Part shown: positions 9,188 to 17,064 of the stretch, in pieces
Position numbering within the stretch: position 1 is the stretch's first letter
Layout: each line of letters begins with the position of its first letter
Notes under the pieces: generated by a model
The model's input: only the letters and a program-made list of their open reading frames with translations
The model's database searches: none
What the model was told of the DNA's origin: nothing
Made by a program: the position numbers and the translations under genes
From: an uncultured Flavobacteriaceae bacterium
Lineage (GTDB): Bacteria; Bacteroidota; Bacteroidia; Flavobacteriales; Flavobacteriaceae
Assembly: GCA_934675205.1 (NCBI GenBank)
Contig: CAKUPQ010000004.1
Span: 124,001-188,000, forward strand
DNA: 64,000 nucleotides
Direction: 5' to 3'

Positions 9188-10300
9188 ATGAAAAAAATAA
9201 TTTTATCCGCTTTGAGTTTATTTACTCTGACAGCTTTTTCGCAAGAATATAAATTTCAAAATGTTATTGATTTGGAAAGCACTCCTGTCATTTCACAAGA
9301 CAGAACGGGAACTTGCTGGAGTTATGCTACCACTTCGTTTTTGGAATCAGAAATTATCCGCTTGACGGGAAAACAGATTGACCTTTCGGAAATGTATAAC
9401 GTTCGGAATACCTATATGGAAAAAGCCGAAAATTATATCTACCGACAAGGTTCTGCTCAATTTTCGCAAGGTGCATTGGGGCACGATGTGATAAACAGTG
9501 TGGCAAAATTCGGGCTTGTTCCGATTGAGGCTTTCAAAGGAAAAGACGATTCCGAAGAAAAACACGACCATACCGAAATGGAATCGGCTCTGAAAGGAAT
9601 GGCAGATTCGTTTGCGAAAGCCAAAAAACTCTCTCCAAAATGGCGACAAGCTGTAAGTTCCGTTCTCGATGTGTATATGGGAGAAAACCCGACAGAATTT
9701 ACTTTTGAAGGAAAAAAATATACTCCGAAAAGTTTTTTGACTTATACCAAAATCAATCCGACAGCTTATGTTTCGCTTACTTCGTTTACACACCAGCCGT
9801 TTTATTCGTCTTTTATTCTGAATGTTCCCGATAATTTCTCGAATGGAAGTTTTTATAATGTTCCGATTGACGAATTGATTGAAAATATTGATAATGCCCT
9901 TGCCAAAGGATTTACGGTTGCTTTAGATTGTGATGTGAGTGAAGTCGGCTTTTCAGCTAAAGAGGGAGTTGCAGTTCTTCCGGTAAATACAGACGATAAA
10001 GAGAAAACTTTTTTAAAAGAAATCAAACCCGAAGTAAAAGTTACCCAAGAATTTAGACAACAGGAATTTGAGAATTTCAATACACAAGACGACCACCTGA
10101 TGCATATTGTCGGGAAAGTAAAAGACCAAAACGGGAATATTTATTATACGGTTAAAAATTCGTGGGGAAGTTCGGGAGAACGAATCGGGAACAACGGTTA
10201 TATTTATATGAGCGTGCCTTATACGAAGCTGAAAACTATTTCGGTTATGATTCACAAAGACGGACTTTCGTCTAAAACAAAAAGTAGTTTGAAGTTGTAA
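9188..10300 (+). CDS. Secreted C1-family cysteine peptidase (aminopeptidase C/bleomycin hydrolase type)
   Basis: This 370-aa protein has a Sec signal peptide (residues ~1-19, ending AFSQ), so it is exported. The papain-fold catalytic residues are visible: Cys in RTGTCWSYAT (~residue 44), His in DDHLMHIVG and Asn in VKNSWGSSG, in the order expected for PepC/bleomycin hydrolase. It is shorter than cytosolic PepC (~450 aa), and the secreted position suggests peptide degradation in the periplasm. It is divergent from menB with a 58-bp gap. Confidence 0.88.
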   Translation: MKKIILSALSLFTLTAFSQEYKFQNVIDLESTPVISQDRTGTCWSYATTSFLESEIIRLTGKQIDLSEMYNVRNTYMEKAENYIYRQGSAQFSQGALGHDVINSVAKFGLVPIEAFKGKDDSEEKHDHTEMESALKGMADSFAKAKKLSPKWRQAVSSVLDVYMGENPTEFTFEGKKYTPKSFLTYTKINPTAYVSLTSFTHQPFYSSFILNVPDNFSNGSFYNVPIDELIENIDNALAKGFTVALDCDVSEVGFSAKEGVAVLPVNTDDKEKTFLKEIKPEVKVTQEFRQQEFENFNTQDDHLMHIVGKVKDQNGNIYYTVKNSWGSSGERIGNNGYIYMSVPYTKLKTISVMIHKDGLSSKTKSSLKL

Positions 10301-10306
10301 TTTATC

Positions 10307-10363
10307 AGCCACGGATTAAAGGATTACACGGATTAAATCCTAAAAATCTTGTAATCCGTGGCT
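10307..10363. repeat. Inverted-repeat element downstream of the C1 peptidase
   Basis: Arms agccacggatta (10307-10318) and taatccgtggct (10352-10363) are perfect complements. Between them are further 'ggattacacggatt' repeats. The layout is like the element at 257-324 with a different sequence. Confidence 0.7.
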
Positions 10364-10370
10364 AATATTT

Positions 10371-10612
10371 TATGCAATATTTATAGAAGAAAGTAATATT
10401 TATTGGAGAAAATTCTCTGAAATTATAGGAGCTGATTTTGAAGAAAGAAAATATTGGCATTCTGCAAAGTCGATTAAAGATTACGGATACTTATATCATC
10501 GTTCTACTATTTTCAGAGGAAAAATGAAAATTTCTTCTATCCGAAAGAAAGAGATGAATTCGTAGGAGATTTACTCAAGATAAACCCTGAAATCGAAGTT
10601 GTGAAAAACTAA
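10371..10612 (+). pseudogene. Decayed C-terminal gene fragment with frameshift
   Basis: An open frame without a start codon reads IFIEESNIYWRKFSEII, then GADFEERKYWHS and DYGYLYHRSTIFRG, and ends in a stop at ~10563. From ~10530 the +1 frame continues NFFYPKERDEFVGDLLKINP to a TAA at 10610-10612. The two frames together look like one protein tail broken by a one-base change. No start or 5' part is present. I do not recognise the protein. The fragment lies in the 385-bp gap between the C1 peptidase and the permease. Confidence 0.5.
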
Positions 10613-10625
10613 AAACAAAATTTAT

Positions 10626-10657
10626 TTGTTAATTATTCTATAAAAAAGTTATATTTG
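10626..10657 (+). promoter_or_regulatory. Promoter of the amino-acid permease
   Basis: TTG at 10626-10628 and TATATTTG at 10650-10657 are 21 bp apart. This matches the Bacteroidota -33/-7 consensus (TTG, then TAnnTTTG) and lies 28 nt before the permease ATG. Confidence 0.7.
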
Positions 10658-10685
10658 GGTTCTGAAAACCAACAAAAACTAAATT

Positions 10686-12095
10686 ATGTCAATTTGGAAA
10701 ACAAAACCACTTTCACGATTGCTCGATGAGGCATCAGAATCAGAAAAAGGACTTAAAAGAACATTATCATCAAAAGCTTTAGTAGCTCTGGGAATTGGAG
10801 CCATAATCGGAGCCGGATTATTTTCCCTTACCGGAATTGCAGCTGCTGACCACGCAGGATCTGCTGTAACCTTATCATTTGTTTTAGCCGCTACAGGTTG
10901 TGCTTTTGCAGGACTTTGCTATGCAGAATTTGCCTCAATGATTCCCGTTGCAGGTAGTGCCTATACCTATTCGTATGCTACAATGGGAGAATTTATAGCT
11001 TGGATAATCGGTTGGGATTTAGTCCTTGAATATGCACTCGGAGCAGCAACTGTGGGAGTTAGTTGGGGATCTTATCTCAATCAACTCTTATCCCAATACG
11101 GAATGGCAATACCTCCCGAATTTTCGTCTGCTCCTGCAGAGGGAGGAATCATAAATTTACCTGCTATTTTTATTGTTTGTCTGCTTTCGTTACTGCTTGT
11201 CAGAGGAATTAAAGAATCTGCTTCGGTCAATAACATACTGGTTATCATCAAAGTAGCTGTCGTTTTGATGTTTATCATTTTGGGTTGGAAATTTATCAAT
11301 CCTGAATTTCATACGCCTTTTATTCCTGAAAATACAGGAGGAGATTTTGGAGGACTTCCCGGAATTGCTGCGGGAGCCGCTTTGGTTTTCTTTGCTTTCA
11401 TTGGTTTTGATGCAGTTTCGACAGCTGCACAAGAAGCTAAAAACCCACAAAAAGGAATGCCTATCGGAATTTTAGGGTCGCTTGTTATCTGTACGATTTT
11501 ATATGTGTTGTTTTCGTATGTTATGACAGGACTTGTGCCTTATCAAATGTTTAAAGGCGATGCCTCTCCTGCTGCGACTGCCTTTGCCGTTACAGGATAT
11601 GACTTTTTACAAACCTTTTTGATTGTGGCTATTTTGGCAGGATATACTTCGGTAATTTTGGTCATGCTTATGGGACAAAGTCGGGTTTTCTATTCGATGA
11701 GTAATGACGGATTACTACCAAAATTTTTCGGGCAAATTCATTCTAAATTCCGTACTCCTTGGAAAACAAACATTTTCTTTATGTTCTTCGTAAGTATTTT
11801 TGCAGGTTTTGTTCCGATTAAAGATTTAGGACATATGGTTAGCATCGGAACTTTGTTTGCTTTCTCCTTAGTTTGTATCGGAATCTTGGTAATGCGTAAA
11901 AAAATGCCCGATGCTCCGAGAAGCTTTAAAACACCTCTTGTTCCGTTCGTTCCGATTGCAGGAGTCGTCGTTTGTGGGTATCTGATGTTTTCACTTAATA
12001 TGGAAAGCTGGTGGAGGCTACTGATATGGTTAGCTTTAGGAGTTATACTTTATTTCACTTACGGAAAAAAACACTCAAAACTGAATAACGAATAA
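10686..12095 (+). CDS. APC-superfamily amino-acid permease
   Basis: This 469-aa inner-membrane transporter has about 12 hydrophobic segments. The N-terminal APC signature is ALGIGAIIGAGLFSLTGIAA (~residues 35-54), followed by YAEFASMIPVAGSAYTYSYAT and IGWDLVLEYALG. These match the cationic amino-acid transporter (CAT/YfnA-like) branch. The substrate cannot be decided from sequence. It has its own promoter and a strong terminator, so it is monocistronic. Confidence 0.92.
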   Translation: MSIWKTKPLSRLLDEASESEKGLKRTLSSKALVALGIGAIIGAGLFSLTGIAAADHAGSAVTLSFVLAATGCAFAGLCYAEFASMIPVAGSAYTYSYATMGEFIAWIIGWDLVLEYALGAATVGVSWGSYLNQLLSQYGMAIPPEFSSAPAEGGIINLPAIFIVCLLSLLLVRGIKESASVNNILVIIKVAVVLMFIILGWKFINPEFHTPFIPENTGGDFGGLPGIAAGAALVFFAFIGFDAVSTAAQEAKNPQKGMPIGILGSLVICTILYVLFSYVMTGLVPYQMFKGDASPAATAFAVTGYDFLQTFLIVAILAGYTSVILVMLMGQSRVFYSMSNDGLLPKFFGQIHSKFRTPWKTNIFFMFFVSIFAGFVPIKDLGHMVSIGTLFAFSLVCIGILVMRKKMPDAPRSFKTPLVPFVPIAGVVVCGYLMFSLNMESWWRLLIWLALGVILYFTYGKKHSKLNNE

Positions 12096-12100
12096 CAAAA

Positions 12101-12127
12101 AAATCCCTCGAAAATTTCGAGGGATTT
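12101..12127. terminator. Terminator after the permease
   Basis: aaatccctcgaaa and tttcgagggattt form a near-perfect stem, flanked by A and T runs. It works in both orientations for the permease (+) and the convergent gene at 12143-12625 (-). Confidence 0.88.
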
Positions 12128-12142
12128 TTTTATAAACTCAAT

Positions 12143-12625
12143 TTAAAAAAACCTGTTGTGCCAACTTTCGTGTGCAGGAACTTCCCAAAAATCGTTGAAC
12201 TCCCCTACTGTATTCACTAAATTGTTAAACACAATCGTATCTTTATTTACCGCTTTTTCTTTTGCCATTTTTTTGAAATCCAAAAGAGGTTTGTAAGCTA
12301 CAAAATCGCCTGTTTTGTAAGTTACGTTCATTTTATCTAACAAATCCACTCCGTATTTTTGTTCTAACGACTGAATAAAACGCACCGAACTATCAATCGA
12401 ACAGCCTGTTGTAGCATACACTTCTTGATTGACTGCCAAAACAATAAAACGGTTGTATTTCGTAGTAAAAGAAGCCTCAAGATTATCTCCGTGAGCTACC
12501 CATTCTTCTACGAATTTCTGTAATTCGGTTTCTATTTCCTGGATTTCTTCATCAGAAAATTTTCGATTGGATTGGTAAATCCAAACCCGAGATTCTTCGG
12601 GTAATGTATCAAAAGGGACAAACAT
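12143..12625 (-). CDS. Conserved hypothetical protein
   Basis: A 160-aa soluble protein from the ATG at 12623-12625, beginning MFVPFDTLPEESRVWIYQ. An upstream extension to 12715 encodes repetitive sequence and is unlikely. It has no signal peptide and no nucleotide-binding motif. A single Cys lies in TTGCSIDSS and the C-terminus is VPAHESWHNRFF. Homologues in Flavobacteria are, as I recall, sometimes labelled 'ABC transporter ATPase', but nothing here supports that. Function unknown. Confidence 0.75.
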   Translation of the reverse strand: MFVPFDTLPEESRVWIYQSNRKFSDEEIQEIETELQKFVEEWVAHGDNLEASFTTKYNRFIVLAVNQEVYATTGCSIDSSVRFIQSLEQKYGVDLLDKMNVTYKTGDFVAYKPLLDFKKMAKEKAVNKDTIVFNNLVNTVGEFNDFWEVPAHESWHNRFF

Positions 12626-12729
12626 AATTTTTGCTTTAGGCTGTAAGCTGTATGCTTTAAGCGATTCGTGAGCAAAAGTACAATTTTTAGTCAAAAGGAA
12701 AAAGCCACAAGCCATTAGTTTTTATCACT

Positions 12730-12757
12730 CTTGGCTTGTGGCTCTTGGCTTGTGGCT
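12730..12757. repeat. Tandem 14-bp direct repeat
   Basis: cttggcttgtggct occurs twice in a row (12730-12743 and 12744-12757). More degenerate copies extend to either side in the intergenic space. No function is seen. Confidence 0.6.
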
Positions 12758-12770
12758 TGTAGCTAAATCA

Positions 12771-13841
12771 CTAATTAAAATAAAATCCGTTTGGAATTAT
12801 TCCCGCTTCATACGAATTTATAGCTGTTCCACTTGTTGAATAAATGAAAATTTCTCCATTTGAATTGTAATCTTTCGGGTCAGACATATAGATTTTTCCG
12901 TCTTCAACAGCAAATCCGTAAATACTCCAAACTCCACTTCCCAAAGATAAAAGAGAATTTGCAGGCAGGTTTGTATCCGAAAGTCCCATAACATAAACGT
13001 CAGCACCAATCGTATAATAGATTTTATTGTCTTCGATTTCTAAATGTGACGGATAAACTCCCGAAGCAAAAGGAAGTTCCTGTACAATTTCATTATTGCT
13101 TAAATTGATTTTGTACAATCCTCCTTGTGTAGATGGTTCAGAACTCCACGAATCAAACCCACTACACAACACATACAAATAACCGTTTTCTTCCTTAATT
13201 CCATCAGGAATATCAGCTACGGTAATCGTTGCAGTAACCGAATTCGATGACAAGTTGATGACAGAAATCGTATTTCCGGTTCCCCAACCCCCTTTATGAG
13301 CTACATATAATTTTCCGTTTTCTTCAACCATTTTTTCAGGTCCTTCCGAAACCGAAATCGTAGAGCTTACCTGATTGGAATTCAAATCAATAACTGCAAT
13401 AAAATCATCCGAAATATTCAAAGGGTCTCCCCAATTTGAAACATATCCTTTTCCGTCTTCAAAAACGATATATCTCGGATTTTGCAATCCCGAACTAATG
13501 GTCGCAATCAACTCAAATGTATAACGGTTTACCACTCGGATCACATTCGAATTGTTTACCACAATATACGCTTTGTTTCCTTCAATTCCGATACTTTGAG
13601 CTACATCTCCAAGAATACTTCCGTTTACAGCATTGTAAATTTCGTGTTCCAATTCTCCGTTTGCAGACAAAAATGAAACTTCTGCGGTATTCGTATTGAA
13701 ACCTCCCTCATTGAGTACAAATACTCCATTTTCAAAATCTCCTTGTGAAGTGTGTCCTCCTCCGTTGTCATCATTATTACAAGATGTAAAAAATAATGAA
13801 GTTCCCAAAGCTAAAAAAGCTAATTTTTTGATTGTTTTCAT
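12771..13841 (-). CDS. BtuG-like surface lipoprotein (YncE-type beta-propeller)
   Basis: This 356-aa protein has a lipoprotein signal peptide ending LFFTSC, then acidic residues NNDDNGGG, consistent with surface export in Bacteroidota. The body is a run of ~45-residue beta-propeller repeats such as FELIATISSGLQNPRYIVF, NQVSSTISVSEGPEKMV and SVTATITVADIPDGIKEE. It follows a BtuB-like receptor under a cobalamin riboswitch. That position matches Bacteroides BtuG, which captures vitamin B12 at the cell surface for BtuB. The B12 role is inferred from context and fold. Confidence 0.75.
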   Translation of the reverse strand: MKTIKKLAFLALGTSLFFTSCNNDDNGGGHTSQGDFENGVFVLNEGGFNTNTAEVSFLSANGELEHEIYNAVNGSILGDVAQSIGIEGNKAYIVVNNSNVIRVVNRYTFELIATISSGLQNPRYIVFEDGKGYVSNWGDPLNISDDFIAVIDLNSNQVSSTISVSEGPEKMVEENGKLYVAHKGGWGTGNTISVINLSSNSVTATITVADIPDGIKEENGYLYVLCSGFDSWSSEPSTQGGLYKINLSNNEIVQELPFASGVYPSHLEIEDNKIYYTIGADVYVMGLSDTNLPANSLLSLGSGVWSIYGFAVEDGKIYMSDPKDYNSNGEIFIYSTSGTAINSYEAGIIPNGFYFN

Positions 13842-13876
13842 ATTTATATTTGTTTAAAGTTTAAAATTCATTTTTT

Positions 13877-13958
13877 GTCATTGCGAACGAAACGTAGTGG
13901 AGTGTGGCAATCTAAAAGTTATTTTTTAGTTTGCTTCGTCGTTCCTCCTCGCAATGAC
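13877..13958. repeat. REP-like palindromic repeat between btuB and the BtuG-like gene
   Basis: gtcattgcgaacgaaacgtag at the left pairs with cgtcgttcctcctcgcaatgac at the right. This is a full copy of the dispersed element also at 2935-3010. It lies inside the presumed B12-uptake operon and may lower transcription into the downstream gene. Confidence 0.8.
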
Positions 13959-13980
13959 GAAACCTCTATATTCTAATTCT

Positions 13981-15807
13981 CTATATTTTAAAATTCAAAT
14001 ACCCCATAACATTCCTTCCTGCAAGTGGTCGGTTTTCGACACTTTCGTAAAATATATTAAAGATATTTTGCACTTTTATTCCTATGGTATAATTCTTTTT
14101 GAAGGTATAATCCGTTCCTAAATTCACAACCTGATATGCATCAATATTATACCTCGAATTGTTGTCAGACTTTGTAAAAACCTCTCCGACATACAAATAT
14201 TCTCCGTAAACATTGAGGTTTTTATATCCGTACGAAATTCCTGCATTGGCTTTATGCTTCGGAATGTAAATCAAATAGTTCTCGGTTTTTTTGTTTTTGG
14301 AAGATGTATAACCGTAGTTTGCTTTTGCATTTACGGAATGTTTTCCGAAGTTTTTCAGATAAGACAATCCTCCCTCGAATCCGAAAATTTCGACTTCATC
14401 GGTATTTTCGGGTTGCCACATTGAGCCACTCGGAATCCAACGTAACATATCTTCGATATGATTGTAATACCCTGTTAATAAAAAACTTAAATCCTTGATT
14501 TTAAATTCGTTTGTGATTTCTGCCTGATACGACGTTTCGGGATTCAAATCGGGATTTCCTCCCGTAACCCAATACAAATCATTAAAAGTCGGAATGCGGA
14601 AGTTTTTGGAGGTATTGAATTTTACCGAATAAAAATCCGTGAAATCATATTTTATTCCGAGTGAATACAACAACGGACTTTTGTAGTTATTGGTAATTTC
14701 TTTTCGCAAAGCGATTTCATACAGAAATTTATCCGAAAGTAAATGTTTAAACATCAGACTTCCCGAACCAATCTGTCTTTTTTCGTTATGAATATCAGAA
14801 CCTTGTCCTTTATTTTGAGTAAAATCCAAAATAGTATTCAGCTTAATTTTATCCGAAAAATCATAAGACAAATCATATTTTGCAATAAGACTTTCCACCT
14901 TTCCGAACGTGTGATATTCACTATTGATATTCGGAAAATAGTTGTATTCTTCGTATAAATGGGCTAATTTCACTCTCGAAGTGAATTTATCAAAAAGGCT
15001 CGTCCATTCCAACAAATTGCGAATGTCCGTATTGTGGTATTTCGTGGGAGTTTCTGTAGGAAGAATAAGCGAAAAATGTCTTTCTCCATCAAAATACTGA
15101 CTGTAAAATTTGAGTATATTTTTCTCATTCAGTTTGTATCCGAAATCGGCATTAAAAGTCGAGTTTTCAAATTCTCCGTTCAGATTTTTTTGGTTTTTCC
15201 CAACCCAATCGTAGTCATTATCCGAAAAAGAACGTGCAAAACCAAGTTGTAAACTGTACTTATCCGAAGCAATTTTCGTCTGAAAACGTCCGTCAAACGT
15301 ATTGAAACTTCCGTATCGCAAAAGTAGTTCGTTTTCGAATCTATCGTAGAAATACAAATCGTTATTCAGGTGAATACTTCCTCCGATGGCACTACTTCCG
15401 TAAAGCACACTTCCTCCTCCTGATTTTACGTTTATAGTATTGAATGACAAAACATTAACTGCATTAAAATCGGTTTGTCCGAGGAGTTGTGAGTTGATAT
15501 TAATTCCGTTCCAAATAACCGCAGTTTGTTGAGCAGTTGTTCCTCTGAAAGATGGAGAAGAAGCTCCTCCAAGTCCGTTTTCTTTGAAATAAATAAGGGA
15601 ATTGTAGTTTAAAATCGAGGTCAGAAAACTCGGATTTCGCTTGATGATACTATCGTTGATCTTTTCGGTTTTTTGGGTTTGGGAATAATCTTTCAGTAAA
15701 TTATCCGAAATCACAACCTCCTGAATTTCCACAAAAAGATGGTCTTGAGCAATTGTAAATTGACTCAAAAACAAGAAAAAAACCGATAAAAACGCAATAA
15801 ATCTCAT
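13981..15807 (-). CDS. btuB: TonB-dependent receptor, BtuB-like (cobalamin uptake)
   Basis: This 608-aa outer-membrane receptor has a signal peptide (MRFIAFLSVFFLFLSQFTIAQ), a plug domain (~residues 30-150, with SPSFRGTTAQQTAVIWNGI and GSSAIGGSIHLNND) and a 22-strand-type barrel. It ends in the aromatic-terminated strand NVMGYLNFKI. I chose the ATG at 15805-15807; an upstream TTG would place 11 polar residues before the signal peptide. The gene lies directly behind a cobalamin riboswitch and ahead of a BtuG-like lipoprotein, so vitamin B12 is the likely ligand. Energy comes from TonB-ExbBD elsewhere. Confidence 0.9.
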   Translation of the reverse strand: MRFIAFLSVFFLFLSQFTIAQDHLFVEIQEVVISDNLLKDYSQTQKTEKINDSIIKRNPSFLTSILNYNSLIYFKENGLGGASSPSFRGTTAQQTAVIWNGININSQLLGQTDFNAVNVLSFNTINVKSGGGSVLYGSSAIGGSIHLNNDLYFYDRFENELLLRYGSFNTFDGRFQTKIASDKYSLQLGFARSFSDNDYDWVGKNQKNLNGEFENSTFNADFGYKLNEKNILKFYSQYFDGERHFSLILPTETPTKYHNTDIRNLLEWTSLFDKFTSRVKLAHLYEEYNYFPNINSEYHTFGKVESLIAKYDLSYDFSDKIKLNTILDFTQNKGQGSDIHNEKRQIGSGSLMFKHLLSDKFLYEIALRKEITNNYKSPLLYSLGIKYDFTDFYSVKFNTSKNFRIPTFNDLYWVTGGNPDLNPETSYQAEITNEFKIKDLSFLLTGYYNHIEDMLRWIPSGSMWQPENTDEVEIFGFEGGLSYLKNFGKHSVNAKANYGYTSSKNKKTENYLIYIPKHKANAGISYGYKNLNVYGEYLYVGEVFTKSDNNSRYNIDAYQVVNLGTDYTFKKNYTIGIKVQNIFNIFYESVENRPLAGRNVMGYLNFKI

Positions 15808-15860
15808 AATCACCGAACCTTTTTCCCCGAAAGTTCTCAATGTTTTTAGTTACGTTTTTA

Positions 15861-16020
15861 GGCAGGTCTCCTGACTTGCATCTTGTTGTCTGACCTTCCC
15901 ATTTCATCGAAACAGTGGTTTGCAGAAAATAACAACAAGTGTATAGCTTACAGTTGCGGGTACAGTTCAAGATTTTCACTTGATTCCCTTTTAATGAAAA
16001 GTATAAAATACTCTTTTCAA
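15861..16020 (-). promoter_or_regulatory. Cobalamin (AdoCbl) riboswitch
   Basis: Read on the minus strand, the leader contains gggaatcaagtgaaaatc, gaactgtacccgcaactgtaa, gcaaaccactg, tgggaagg and the B12-box segment aagtcaggagacctgcc, in the order of the cobalamin riboswitch. It ends about 54 nt before the btuB start. Binding of adenosylcobalamin is expected to shut down the receptor and BtuG-like gene. Confidence 0.95.
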
Positions 16021-16076
16021 CCAAAAAACTTTTGCAAAGATACGATTAATTACGAATTATAAATTACGAATTACGA

Positions 16077-16601
16077 TTATCCTAAAATTTCTATTACTTC
16101 ATTTTTTACAAATGCCAAAGCCACACTCGTAGGAGATTGTTTGTCCAACAAATCCGTTAGAATAACCTCTCTCAACTTATTAGCAGAATCAACCTTATCG
16201 CTCATATTGGCTTTACGAATCGTTTGGATAAGCGTGTTTTTTGACGTATTAATAATAGTCCAACATTTATCCGAAATATAAATCTGTTGGGTCAAGTTAT
16301 GCTCAAATTCCTGCTCGATATGAAAAACCAAAAGACTTTCATAATCATATTTATCAGACGAATTCGGAGTAACACGAATCAGCAATTTTGAGGGTTCGAT
16401 GCGTTCTAAAAACAAAGCCATTCGTTCGTAAGCCTGTAAACGCAAAGGCAAAGCCTGTTTCTGATTTTCTTTGTGAAGTAAAAAACTCCTGCGATTCTCC
16501 TCGTTTTTGAGATGAAGATTGAAAAAATAATAAGCAATTCCTCCCGTAATAAGGGCAGGTAAACAATACGATAAAATTTCGAAAATTTTTGATGCGTCCA
16601 T
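16077..16601 (-). CDS. Hypothetical protein with one N-terminal membrane anchor
   Basis: This 174-aa protein has one hydrophobic segment (residues ~9-27, LSYCLPALITGGIAYYFF) followed by a charged, mainly helical cytoplasmic domain. The domain starts NEENRRSFLLHKENQKQALPLRLQAYERM. I recognise no family motif. The gene stands alone between the riboswitch and the tRNA-Ser. Likely real by codon use and length. Confidence 0.7.
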   Translation of the reverse strand: MDASKIFEILSYCLPALITGGIAYYFFNLHLKNEENRRSFLLHKENQKQALPLRLQAYERMALFLERIEPSKLLIRVTPNSSDKYDYESLLVFHIEQEFEHNLTQQIYISDKCWTIINTSKNTLIQTIRKANMSDKVDSANKLREVILTDLLDKQSPTSVALAFVKNEVIEILG

Positions 16602-16662
16602 TTAGTTTGGTTTTATTTTGAATGCCAAAAATACATAAACGAAAAAGATTTAAAAAAATTAT

Positions 16663-16692
16663 TTGCAGAAATAAAAAATCGTACTATATTTG
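16663..16692 (+). promoter_or_regulatory. Promoter of tRNA-Ser
   Basis: TTG at 16663-16665 and TATATTTG at 16685-16692 are separated by 19 bp, a full match to the Bacteroidota promoter consensus. It lies 34 nt before the tRNA. Confidence 0.75.
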
Positions 16693-16726
16693 CACTCGCT
16701 AAACAGGAAACTATTTAGCACTTATT

Positions 16727-16811
16727 GGAGAAATGGCAGAGTGGTCGATTGCGGTAGTCTTGAAAACTATTGACTGTAACAGGTCCGGGGGTTCGAATCC
16801 CTCTTTCTCCG
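16727..16811 (+). tRNA. tRNA-Ser (anticodon TGA)
   Basis: The acceptor stem pairs GGAGAAA (16727-16733) with TTTCTCC (16804-16810), with G as discriminator. The anticodon loop CTTGAAA places TGA at 16761-16763. A long variable arm between anticodon and T stems marks a class II tRNA, and the T arm has GGTTCGAATCC. CCA is not encoded. The gene is the likely integration target of the element whose integrase begins at 17065. Confidence 0.97.
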
Positions 16812-16834
16812 CTCGGTGAAAACCAAAAAAAGCT

Positions 16835-16868
16835 AAAACGCTGTAAAACTCAATGTTTACAGCGTTTT
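16835..16868 (+). terminator. Terminator after tRNA-Ser
   Basis: aaaacgctgtaaa (16835-16847) pairs with tttacagcgtttt (16856-16868), followed by Ts to 16870. If the element boundary is at the tRNA 3' end, this terminator belongs to the inserted DNA. Confidence 0.85.
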
Positions 16869-16891
16869 TTGTTTTTAGGAATATTCAAAAT

Positions 16892-16961
16892 AGGTCACTA
16901 AATCGTGTTATTTCAGTGACCTGTTTAGTGACCTATTGTTAAAATTAGGAAATAGGTCACT
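16892..16961. repeat. Four copies of AGGTCACT: candidate integrase arm sites at the left attachment end
   Basis: AGGTCACT occurs on + at 16892-16899 and 16954-16961, and inverted (AGTGACCT) at 16915-16922 and 16927-16934. All four lie between the tRNA 3' end and the integrase gene. Short repeated motifs there are expected for the arm-type sites bound by the N-terminal domain of tyrosine integrases. The role is inferred. Confidence 0.6.
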
Positions 16962-17064
16962 GAAAATCGCATAAACACCTGTATAATAAGGCGTTTAGCG
17001 TTTGTACATCTTGTAAAAAGTGGTAACGATAAGTATATTTATTAACACTTAAAGTCACCACATT

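Noticed and set aside
12626..12715. 30-codon extension of the 12143-12625 gene
   Set aside because: It encodes repetitive intergenic sequence, and the internal ATG gives a clean start.
15808..15840. N-terminal extension of btuB from a TTG
   Set aside because: It would put 11 polar residues before a good signal peptide.
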